From Pseudomonas sp. GM48 (lineage in GTDB: Bacteria > Pseudomonadota > Gammaproteobacteria > Pseudomonadales > Pseudomonadaceae): DNA of 64,000 nucleotides. Positions 53,746 through 61,494 of this stretch are shown piece by piece. A program made the position numbers and the translations under genes. How positions within the stretch are numbered: the first letter of the stretch is position 1; each line of letters starts with the position of its first letter. The stretch is from the NCBI RefSeq assembly GCF_000282335.1, contig NZ_AKJM01000182.1:48106-112105 (forward strand), written 5' to 3'. A model generated the notes under the pieces. The model searched no databases and was not told the origin of the DNA. It saw only the letters and a program-made list of their open reading frames with translations.

Positions 53746-54309
53746 TTAAACACCGCTATATTGATACACCGTCGCACTCCAATACTGGCTGCCGTTACGT
53801 TTTTGGCGAACCCATCCATCGGCCACCAGTTGTTTGGCGATCATTCGATTCATAAAGCCATGACCGAGCAGCAGAACCGGTCCTTCGTTGGAAAGGGACT
53901 GAAGTCGTCGAGCTGCCGTGCTGGCGCGCATCTTCGCAGCTCCGGCGGATTCGACGCTGCGTGAGTAACCGCACAACCATAAGACTCGAAGGATAAATGC
54001 CCAGGTAAACGGCGATAGCCGTAGCAGTTTCCAATGACCACAAGGTAGTTGTGCTTCGCCGAAAAGTGCGTCGACCAGTGCAGGCTTCAGGCCGAGCGCT
54101 TGGACGGAGGTCAGCGCACGAGGTGCGCTGCTTGAAACAATCACCGTGGCGGTTGCGGCGAGTCGCATACTGGCATGCGGGACCGGGTGGTGGGTAATTT
54201 CGGATCGGTTGTATTGCTCGATCCAGTCTTTCATCTCGAGCGCTGAGATTTTTTCGGTTGCGGCCAGTTTTGGCTGGCCGTGACGCATCAGGATTATTTC
54301 CCTGTTCAC
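53746..54309 (-). CDS. Histidine phosphatase-family protein
   Basis: 187 residues. ILMRHGQPK (R-H-G with the phospho-histidine) opens the protein, and LLLGHGFMNRMIAKQL holds the second catalytic histidine. The length is near SixA/CobC-like members, with a hydrophobic insert (LRLSPFTWAFILRVLWLCG). The start is GTG and overlaps the stop of the reductase gene by four bases (GTGA), so the three genes 53746-55787 form an operon. Substrate unknown. Confidence 0.85.
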   Translation of the reverse strand: MNREIILMRHGQPKLAATEKISALEMKDWIEQYNRSEITHHPVPHASMRLAATATVIVSSSAPRALTSVQALGLKPALVDALFGEAQLPCGHWKLLRLSPFTWAFILRVLWLCGYSRSVESAGAAKMRASTAARRLQSLSNEGPVLLLGHGFMNRMIAKQLVADGWVRQKRNGSQYWSATVYQYSGV

Positions 54310-55346
54310 AATTTTACGTCCTTGTTCTGGTGTGTTTCAAACCAGCCGTGATCGCGGTACCACGCCACGGTGTCGGTAATTGTTTGCTCCAGTGCCCGGA
54401 AATTCAGGTCAAGCTCTTGTTCACTCTTGCTGTGGTTGAAACAGGTGCGGTCCTTTTCTCGTATCAACAGGCGCAACGTGGCCATGCTCAGCAGAATGGG
54501 CTTGCCAGTGAGGCGCGCATAGATCTCCTGCACAACCGCCAAGGTGTATAGAAAGGGCAGCGGTAGTTGTCGAACGGGTGTCTTGACGCCCGCTATACGT
54601 CCTAGAACAGGGACCAGCTGACGCATCGTCATATGCCGGCCCGCCGAGAGATAGCGCTCACCTCGACGCCCATGTTTGGCAGCGGCAATCTGCGCTAATG
54701 CCACATCGCGGGCATCAACAACGGAGAAGCTACCGGGGATCAGTCCGGGTAATTTGCCGTGCACGACATCGTTAACCAACTGTCCCGAGGAGGTCGGGCC
54801 AATGTCGGCAGGACCCCACATCCAACCGGGCAGGACCATGCAGGCATGCATCTCGGGATGTGCTTCCAGGAACGACAAGACGACACGGTCGGCTAGGATC
54901 TTGCTGCGGTAGTAGTCATCCGCGTCGGCGTCGGCCCGCAGACATGTCTCATCGATGGACGAGCCTGGTGCGCCGTCGAGCACGGCAATGGAAGACGTAT
55001 GGATGAACCGTCGTATACCGGCGCGGTAGGCCTGGTGAATCAGGTCCCGCGTACCGGCGACATTGATCTTTTCGAGTTCCTCCCAGTGCTTGCCACCCTT
55101 GTAGTTATCGCGAAAGAACGCCGCGGTGTGAAACACCGTATCGCAACCTTGCAGCGATGCTGCGAATGCGTCGACATCGGCCATGTCACCAACGACCAGC
55201 TCCACCCCCGGCAGATTGTTGAACTGCTGTTCACCTTTGGTTCTTGAGCGGACCAGGCCTTTGACCGCGTAGCCACGAGCGACCAATTCACGCACCAGGT
55301 TGTTGCCCAGCAAGCCAGTTGCGCCAGTAACAAATGCGCTGCGCAT
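54306..55346 (-). CDS. NAD(P)-dependent epimerase/dihydroflavonol-reductase-like protein
   Basis: 346 residues, extended short-chain dehydrogenase. FVTGATGLLGNNLVREL binds NAD(P), and DDYYRSKILADRVVL contains the Tyr-x-x-x-Lys pair. Related proteins reduce ketones or aldehydes or epimerise sugars. It is coupled to the phosphatase gene and separated by three bases from a SnoaL-like gene, so a small three-gene unit is likely. Substrate unknown. Confidence 0.87.
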   Translation of the reverse strand: MRSAFVTGATGLLGNNLVRELVARGYAVKGLVRSRTKGEQQFNNLPGVELVVGDMADVDAFAASLQGCDTVFHTAAFFRDNYKGGKHWEELEKINVAGTRDLIHQAYRAGIRRFIHTSSIAVLDGAPGSSIDETCLRADADADDYYRSKILADRVVLSFLEAHPEMHACMVLPGWMWGPADIGPTSSGQLVNDVVHGKLPGLIPGSFSVVDARDVALAQIAAAKHGRRGERYLSAGRHMTMRQLVPVLGRIAGVKTPVRQLPLPFLYTLAVVQEIYARLTGKPILLSMATLRLLIREKDRTCFNHSKSEQELDLNFRALEQTITDTVAWYRDHGWFETHQNKDVKL

Positions 55347-55349
55347 GGC

Positions 55350-55787
55350 TCAACCCTCACCCTGTTCGGCTAACGGCATCAACACCGCACTGTCGAAGAA
55401 GGCCTCTTCACGGATGGCCAGCCCGTTTCTGAAGGTGAAGTGTGCGGCGTAGTGCACGGTAATATGGCGTCCATGGGGTGCAATTACCCGGCCTGGCAAC
55501 ACCAAGGGTGCGGCGAAGGTGCCGGTCAATAAGGCAGTCAGCGCTAAAAGATCGTCAGCGACCATGAATGGGGTGAAGGTCACCTGGGCGTCAGGGAACG
55601 CTTCGAACAGCGCAGTCTCTCGTTTGCGCATGGATTCGCGACCGGTTTGAATCCCCATACCGTCGAGGTAGATGAAGTCTTCGCAAACCAACGCAAGCAT
55701 CGCCTCCACATCACGGCGATTGAAGGCTCTTGCGGCGCGTTCCGCATAGTCGTTGGGGCCAGTAGTCATACAATCCATTCCATTCAT
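55350..55787 (-). CDS. SnoaL/NTF2-like protein
   Basis: 145 residues. AERAARAFNRRDVEAMLALV and FPDAQVTFTPFMVADDLLAL show the cone-shaped NTF2-like fold of SnoaL polyketide-cyclase-like proteins. It might be an isomerase or hydrolase acting with the reductase next to it. The start may be 55787 or either of the two nearby ATGs. Divergent from the LysR gene at 55886. Confidence 0.8.
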   Translation of the reverse strand: MNGMDCMTTGPNDYAERAARAFNRRDVEAMLALVCEDFIYLDGMGIQTGRESMRKRETALFEAFPDAQVTFTPFMVADDLLALTALLTGTFAAPLVLPGRVIAPHGRHITVHYAAHFTFRNGLAIREEAFFDSAVLMPLAEQGEG

Positions 55788-55885
55788 TTCGAGGGCCTGT
55801 AGATATACCTTTGAGGCCTCTCCCGAAAAACAGCGACTACTGCATAATGGATTTGCACATATGCAGACCAGGGAGGACAGGACGC

Positions 55886-56803
55886 ATGGCGTTGCAAGAA
55901 AATTGGGACGATCTTCGTCTGCTGTTGGCAGTCTCGCGGCGTGGCAGCTTCCTTCAAGCTGGCCAGTTGCTGGGTATCGCGGCGTCTACCGTGTCCCGTC
56001 GCCTGACCCAACTTGAGGTCGCACTGGGCGAGCCACTCGTCGAGCGGGGCGTTGAAGGATGCTGGTTGACCTCGCGGGGCCAATCCCTCGTGGAAGTTGC
56101 ACTGGCTGCGGAAGCTGGCTTGAGGCGTCAAACCGCTGCTGGCACATCCGGGCTACACACAGAGCTATCTGGCAGTGTCCTGGTCAGCGCAGGAGAGGGG
56201 TTCTCGTCTTGTGTGCTGGAGGCCGCGAGTCGCTTCACCTCTCTGCACCCGCGTTGCTCGGTGGAGCTGATGGTAACAGCCGACTTTCACAAGATCGTCC
56301 GCGGCGTGGCAGACATTGCTGTACGTACAACTCATCTGGGTGAGCCGTCACTGATTTATCGACCAATAGGCCGGCTCTCCTACGGTGTCTTCGCTGATGC
56401 AGGTTATCTGAAGCGGTTTCCAGGGGTGACCCCGGCCACTGCGGTCAATGTTGCCTTGCTTCCCCCGCTGGACATGTTGCCGCAAATGCGTGCGGCAAAG
56501 GCCGGTGGTCTGGACCGCGCGCAGATCAGCGTGAATTCGTTCGCCGTACAGCTCGAATCGGTGAGGCGAGGTATGGGGGTGGCCGTACTGCCCCGTATAT
56601 TGGCGAAGGATCTGATCGGGTTGTTCCCGGATCTCCACCTTCCAGATATGGAGGTCTATCTGGTGACCCGGCCCCAGGCATTAAAGCAGGCCCACATCAA
56701 ATGTTTTTTTACCATCCTGGAGCAGGTGCTGCTCGAAGCCCTATCCATAGAAAATGTCGAAGGTTACCTCTTAGGGCGCGCCCCGAGAGTATCGGAACAA
56801 TAA
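55886..56803 (+). CDS. LysR-family regulator
   Basis: 305 residues. ATG 55886 with GGGAGGAC upstream is preferred; the frame from 55811 is too long. HTH SRRGSFLQAGQLLGIAAST, then an effector domain of the group that includes PA-type single-gene regulators. It is divergent from the SnoaL/reductase/phosphatase operon with about 98 bases between them and probably controls it. Confidence 0.87.
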   Translation: MALQENWDDLRLLLAVSRRGSFLQAGQLLGIAASTVSRRLTQLEVALGEPLVERGVEGCWLTSRGQSLVEVALAAEAGLRRQTAAGTSGLHTELSGSVLVSAGEGFSSCVLEAASRFTSLHPRCSVELMVTADFHKIVRGVADIAVRTTHLGEPSLIYRPIGRLSYGVFADAGYLKRFPGVTPATAVNVALLPPLDMLPQMRAAKAGGLDRAQISVNSFAVQLESVRRGMGVAVLPRILAKDLIGLFPDLHLPDMEVYLVTRPQALKQAHIKCFFTILEQVLLEALSIENVEGYLLGRAPRVSEQ

Positions 56804-56995
56804 CGATCTCTACTGCGTACGGGTCACCGTGCTCGGGCATCTATGGCAATTCGAAGGAGGACGCATTTTATCCAACTTGTTTCGTGGATGAGCAGCATCA
56901 AAACCTGGATGGCACCAATTAATATGCCCTGCGCTAGACTTGGTTTTGCGATGAGCGTGGAGCGCTTATCAAATACCCACTCAAAGGATGAGCAC

Positions 56996-57538
56996 ATGAG
57001 CCGCACCGGCCATATCTGCCTGATGGCGACCTATAACAAATGGATGAATATAAAGATCTATGGAGCGGCCAGGTGCTTGTCCGATGATGAGCTCTCAGCT
57101 GATAGAAAAGCGTTCTTCAGGTCGATTCTCGGGACGCTAAACCACGTGGCAGCCGGAGACACTGTGTGGCTAAAGCGATTCGCCAAACATCCAGCGAACC
57201 ACTCGGCATTGGAGCCGGTGAGGCGACTTTCTGATCCGAAAAACCTTGGCCAGGCGTTGTTCTCTACTATTGGAGAACTCTTAGCATATCGAGAGAGGCT
57301 TGATCAGATAATCGTCGAATGGGCTAACTCTATTACAGAGTCCGATCTAGACCACACCCTCAATTACGCCAGCTTGAAGGGTGTAGTGTCCGACAAGGAT
57401 TTTTACGGCCTGGTGATGCATTTCTTCAACCATCAGACCCATCACCGTGGCCAGGTTACTACGCTGCTTTCACAGGTTGGTGTCGACATAGGTGATACAG
57501 ATTTAGTCGTCCTTATCCCATCCCGATCCAGCGTATGA
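56996..57538 (+). CDS. DinB-family protein
   Basis: 180 residues. Four-helix DinB/YfiT-like fold with the metal histidines in ILGTLNHV and MHFFNHQTHHRGQ. The ATG at 56996 follows AAGGATGAG; the upstream frame is not needed. Members are metal-dependent, often thiol transferases; substrate unknown. It is the last intact gene before the scrapyard at 57.6 kb. Confidence 0.85.
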   Translation: MSRTGHICLMATYNKWMNIKIYGAARCLSDDELSADRKAFFRSILGTLNHVAAGDTVWLKRFAKHPANHSALEPVRRLSDPKNLGQALFSTIGELLAYRERLDQIIVEWANSITESDLDHTLNYASLKGVVSDKDFYGLVMHFFNHQTHHRGQVTTLLSQVGVDIGDTDLVVLIPSRSSV

Positions 57539-57619
57539 AGAAAAGCTGGATACCAGTATTGAGAATTCACAGCCAAAGAGGGCAATCCGATTCGGATCGC
57601 ACTGATTGCATCGCTATTG

Positions 57620-57738
57620 CCCTGGCATATTCCATGACGAACACCTTCGCACCGCTGGTGGTGAACGAGCGCTCTCCCAGGGCGTCGTTGCCCACCTGAT
57701 AGCTAATCCCGGAGGGGCAGGGTGAACTTGCGACGATC
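57620..57738 (-). pseudogene. C-terminal remnant of a DHCW-type cupin
   Basis: The minus strand reads RRKFTL, then after a one-base shift SGISYQVGNDALGERSFTTS and GAKVFVMEYARA. This corresponds to the end of the cupin at 49213-49542 (FTLTPGMSYQVGNNAEGHRS, GAKLFIVD). The front is missing and is replaced by integrase A sequence at about 57735. Confidence 0.7.
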
Positions 57739-58300
57739 CGTGGTATACGCTGGAAAAGACATCAACGACTCGGTTGGTGAATGCTCGTAGGTTGAGGACA
57801 ACACGGCACTGAGTCGATCGCCCAGCAGATGCCACGCACGCTTCTTTTCCTCGACATCATCGTGATGCAGGTAATGGCGCCTGACCCGGGAGCCGGCCAG
57901 TATATGATTTTGACAGCGATCGATAACGTCCAGGCTAACCCCCCAAATGTGCCTTGGCGATTTTCTTGTGCTCGTTGGGATTGATCTGCTCATCAATGAG
58001 CGTGCGAGCCTGGTTGCGGGCCTTGCGGATGTCCATCAGGGATTTGCGCGGCCAGGAACCGCAGGAGTGCTCTTTGTTCTGGTCGCCCCACCGATAGCGA
58101 TAGAAAAAGCTGACCGATACGCCGTCCTTGCGGACTGAGATTAGACCGACCAGATTGCCATCCTCCCTGAGGATTCGGCCGGCATCATTAGCGGTCAGCG
58201 CTCGCACTTCGTGGAAGCCCGGCATCTCTTCTTCCTTCCATCTGGCATCCTTGAATGCTCGCGTCAAATACCGCTCTTCAACCTTCGTCCAGTGATCCCT
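57735..58300 (-). pseudogene. Chimeric integrase remnant (A tail, A head, B segment)
   Basis: Three pieces are joined head to tail. 57735-57945 matches the C-terminus of integrase A (SLDVIDRCQNHILAGSRVRR, SFPAY). 57946-58199 matches the N-terminal domain of integrase A (TANDAGRILREDGN, WPRKSLMDIRKAR), so about 320 central codons are gone. 58200-58300 matches integrase B around HWTKVEERYLTRAFKD and EEEMPGFHEVRAL, lacking eight or nine codons after KDAR. B and A are fused in frame at HEVRAL-TANDAG, giving an open frame 57935-58360. No catalytic domain is complete, so it cannot be active. Confidence 0.8.
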
Positions 58301-58400
58301 CGCCCACCATTCACCGGCGGGCTGTCTGTGGATTAGTGGGTTAAGCTGGAAAGCAGGCAACGTAAGCGTGCAAACGGTCTCTCATCATGGATGAATCAAA

Positions 58401-58682
58401 ATGAAGCTGATTTTGGTTGTGCTTGTTGTTGGTCTGTTGGTGTGGAAGCTTTCCCCTGAGTTGCAGTCTTGGGCTGAGGCTCAGCTGTCGAATCCCAAAG
58501 GAACTGCTTCGGTCGTGACTGTGCTGAAACCTGTTTCGGCTCCTGTCAAATGTGATGGGCGCAAACGTTGTTCGCAGATGACCTCGTGCGCAGAGGCCAA
58601 GAGTTTTCTGCAAAATTGTCCAGGAATGGAGATGGACGGAGACCACGACGGGATACCTTGTGAGACGCAGTGGTGCCGGTGA
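58401..58682 (+). CDS. Small exported protein with Excalibur domain
   Basis: 93 residues. A hydrophobic N-terminus (LILVVLVVGLLVWKL) works as signal or anchor. Residues about 50-93 (CDGRKRCSQMTSCAEA, DGDHDGIPCETQWC) match the Excalibur domain, a cysteine-rich motif (D-x-D-x-D-G-I-P-C) thought to bind calcium. Some members have nuclease or competence links. It is intact but stands among gene fragments, so it may have been carried in by the mobile material. Confidence 0.8.
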   Translation: MKLILVVLVVGLLVWKLSPELQSWAEAQLSNPKGTASVVTVLKPVSAPVKCDGRKRCSQMTSCAEAKSFLQNCPGMEMDGDHDGIPCETQWCR

Positions 58683-58857
58683 CTATTCGACGTTCACTGA
58701 CAGGTTCAATGTTAATTTTGTTCAGGGTTGTGTTCGGGACACCCGACACTGCACTGGGTAAAGTCCTAAGCGCTTGCCCGGCCTGGTGTGTTTCAGATGG
58801 ATTACTGAATGGCCAGCAACTGGTCAGGGTGGGCACCAATTCAGACAGGGTGCAGGC

Positions 58858-59013
58858 GACAGGTGCCCGCGGGTTACGGGCACATAGGTTTATTGCCGGC
58901 AGACCGGTTGGCCAACTGGATTTGTCGTTTTGTCGCGGCACCCGAAGCCTTCGATTTGCTGGCACAACAAGTGGATTTCACGGCCATTGAGTTTGTAACG
59001 TTCGAGGCGTTGG
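58858..59013 (+). pseudogene. 156-base copy of the NRPS-like reductase gene
   Basis: It aligns without gaps to 40465-40620 in the reductase domain of the gene at 37926; I count seven mismatches by eye. Both ends are abrupt: the left joins unrelated sequence after GGTGCAGGC, the right joins TGAGCC. The frame is closed just after the match. The mismatches show it comes from a related but not identical copy of the cluster, or from an old duplication. Confidence 0.85.
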
Positions 59014-59046
59014 CAAGCTGAGCCAGTTCGGAACGCTACGCTAACC

Positions 59047-60438
59047 TTAGCGTCGATCCAGCCAAACCGTTTGTGCATTACAGAACTCGCGCACCCCGAA
59101 ATGCGAGAGCTCCCGGCCAAAGCCACTCTTCTTCACGCCACCAAATGTGACGCGCGGATCGCTGGCGCTATAGCCGTTGATGAACACGCCGCCGGTTTCA
59201 AGTTCGCCGGCCATCTGGCGGGCGAGTTCGACATTGCGCGTGTAGAGGGTGGCGGTGAGTCCGAACTCACTGTCGTTGGCCAACTCCAGCGCATGGGCTG
59301 CGTCTCGGGCCGTGATGATTGAAGCCACAGGACCAAACAATTCCTGTTTGAATGAGGTCATCTGATCGGTCACGTTGCCGAGCACAGTGGGCTCATAGTA
59401 ATTGCCGGGGCCTTCAGCCTTCTTGCCACCCATTAGCAACGTCGCGCCTTCTTCCAATGTGTCGCGCACCTGTTGATCCAGTTCATCGCGTAGATCGAAG
59501 CGAGCCATCGGGCCGATGTAGGTGGTGGTGGCTAGTGGATCACCGACGACCAGTTGTTGGGTGGCCTCGACGAACTTGCGGGTAAATTCCCGGGCAATGC
59601 CTTGCTCGACAATCAGGCGTTTGGCTGCGGCGCAAACTTGTCCGGAGTTTTGATAGCGCCCGATCACGGCGGCTTTCACCGCCTCATCAAGGTCGGCGTC
59701 GTCGAGCACAATAAATGGGTCGGAGCCGCCCAATTCCAATACGCACTTCTTCAGCGCGGCTCCAGCCTGAGCGCCGATGGCCATGCCGGCACGCACGCTA
59801 CCGGTGAGGGTGACCGCCGCAATGCGTGGATCGGCGATCGCCTTGGATACGCCCTCTGGCGTGACATTGATGATCTCGAACACACCTTCAGGAAATCCCG
59901 CTTGCCTGAAGGCTTCCAGTAGCAGATAGGCGCTGCCCATAACGTTTGGCGCGTGCTTGAGCACGTAGGTATTGCCTGCGAGCAACGTGGGGACCGCGCC
60001 GCGCAGGACTTGCCAGATGGGGAAGTTCCACGGCATGACGGCGAGAATCGGGCCGAGCGGGCGATACTCAATGCGTGCTTTGCCGCCTTCAACCAGGGTT
60101 GGTTCCGAGCTAAGCATGGCGGGGCCGTGTTCGGCGTACCACTCGCAGAGCTGTGCACATTTTTCAATTTCACCGCGAGCCTGGGCAATCGGCTTACCCA
60201 TTTCCAGGGTGATCATGTTCGCCATGGCCCCTGAATTGTTGCGCAAGGCCTGGCCGAGGTTGATCAAAAGCTGCGTGCGTTGTTCAAGCGGTTTGCTGCG
60301 CCAGGCACGAAACCCGGTAGAGGCCCGCGTCAGCGCGGCCTGTAATGCTGAATCGGACTCGAAAGGGTAATGGCCGATCTGTTCGCCAGTAGTCGGGTTG
60401 ATCGAAATGGCATGGGTAAGGCTGGAAACATTGGTCAT
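59047..60438 (-). CDS. NAD(P)-dependent aldehyde dehydrogenase, succinate-semialdehyde type
   Basis: 463 residues. ELGGSDPFIVL holds the general-base glutamate and NSGQVCAAAKRL the catalytic cysteine. The length and the AAAKR variant match Sad/YneI-type succinate-semialdehyde dehydrogenases (about 460 residues), shorter than GabD. It probably oxidises succinate semialdehyde or a similar short aldehyde. Divergent from a LysR gene with 100 bases between. Confidence 0.87.
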   Translation of the reverse strand: MTNVSSLTHAISINPTTGEQIGHYPFESDSALQAALTRASTGFRAWRSKPLEQRTQLLINLGQALRNNSGAMANMITLEMGKPIAQARGEIEKCAQLCEWYAEHGPAMLSSEPTLVEGGKARIEYRPLGPILAVMPWNFPIWQVLRGAVPTLLAGNTYVLKHAPNVMGSAYLLLEAFRQAGFPEGVFEIINVTPEGVSKAIADPRIAAVTLTGSVRAGMAIGAQAGAALKKCVLELGGSDPFIVLDDADLDEAVKAAVIGRYQNSGQVCAAAKRLIVEQGIAREFTRKFVEATQQLVVGDPLATTTYIGPMARFDLRDELDQQVRDTLEEGATLLMGGKKAEGPGNYYEPTVLGNVTDQMTSFKQELFGPVASIITARDAAHALELANDSEFGLTATLYTRNVELARQMAGELETGGVFINGYSASDPRVTFGGVKKSGFGRELSHFGVREFCNAQTVWLDRR

Positions 60439-60538
60439 GGCACCGTCCTGCGAGGTAGGAATGTGCTCAGGTTATGGGGGTATATGTTTTCTGGAAACTG
60501 AATAATACTGAGCGTAACGTTCACGTTTGGAGAATGAC

Positions 60539-61417
60539 TTGGATCTGGTTCAGCTCGAAATTTTCAAGGCTGTCGCCGAGCACGGCAGCATTAGCGTTGC
60601 CGCCCAGCATATTCACCGGGTGCCATCAAATCTGACGACCAGAATCAAGCAGCTTGAGATGGACTTGGGTGTGGACCTGTTTATCCGCGAGAAGAGTCGT
60701 CTGCGCTTGTCACCAGCCGGCTGGAGTTTTCTGGATTACGCGCGACGTATTCTCGATCTGGTTCAGGAGGCGCGCGCCACAGTGGCGGGTGAAGAACCGC
60801 AAGGTGCATTCGCGTTGGGTTCGCTGGAGAGCACCGCCGCGGTACGTATTCCCGAGCTATTGGCAGCCTATAACCAGAAACACGCCAAGGTCGAACTGGA
60901 CCTGTCCACCGGCCCCTCCGGGACCATGATCGATGGGGTGCTGTCGGGGCGGCTGGCCGCTGCATTTGTCGATGGTCCGGTGTTGCATCCGGCGCTGGAG
61001 GGCGTACCGGCATTCGAGGAGGAAATGGTCTTGATCGCACCGCTCAACCATGAACCGATTCATCGGGCGAAGGATGTGAATGGCGAAAACATCTATGCCT
61101 TCCGCTCCAACTGCTCCTATCGCCATCACTTCGAAAGCTGGTTCGCCAATGGCGCGGCGGTACCCGGCAAGATTTTCGAAATGGAGTCCTATCACGGCAT
61201 GCTGGCCTGCGTCAGCGCTGGTGCCGGCCTGGCGCTGATGCCCCGCAGCATGCTCGAAAGCATGCCTGGATGTTCGACGGTCAGCGTCTGGCCGCTGTCG
61301 GAGTCTTTCCGCTATTTACGCACCTGGCTGGTATGGCGCAGGGGGACGGTGTCGCAGAGCCTCACGATGTTTGTGCGTTTGCTGGAGGAGCGTGGGGTCG
61401 TGTTGATCGAAAAATAG
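60539..61417 (+). CDS. LysR-family regulator
   Basis: 292 residues. The TTG at 60539 (DLVQLEIFKAVAEHGS) has GGAG at seven-base spacing and gives the usual LysR start; a TTG at 60527 is less likely. The HTH reads SISVAAQHIHRVPSNLTTRI, and the effector domain belongs to the PtxR/NhaR-like group (SNCSYRHHFESWF). Likely regulator of the divergent aldehyde dehydrogenase. Confidence 0.85.
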   Translation: MDLVQLEIFKAVAEHGSISVAAQHIHRVPSNLTTRIKQLEMDLGVDLFIREKSRLRLSPAGWSFLDYARRILDLVQEARATVAGEEPQGAFALGSLESTAAVRIPELLAAYNQKHAKVELDLSTGPSGTMIDGVLSGRLAAAFVDGPVLHPALEGVPAFEEEMVLIAPLNHEPIHRAKDVNGENIYAFRSNCSYRHHFESWFANGAAVPGKIFEMESYHGMLACVSAGAGLALMPRSMLESMPGCSTVSVWPLSESFRYLRTWLVWRRGTVSQSLTMFVRLLEERGVVLIEK

Positions 61418-61494
61418 TGGAAAGTTAACGGTCTGCGCTGAAAAACCGGATAATGGCGGCCAAATCGTTTAGCTCGTTATTCTGGTAATCGCAC

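Noticed and set aside
57935..58360. 141-residue open frame read as an intact gene
   Set aside because: It is an in-frame fusion of integrase B and A fragments without a catalytic domain, so it is listed as a pseudogene.
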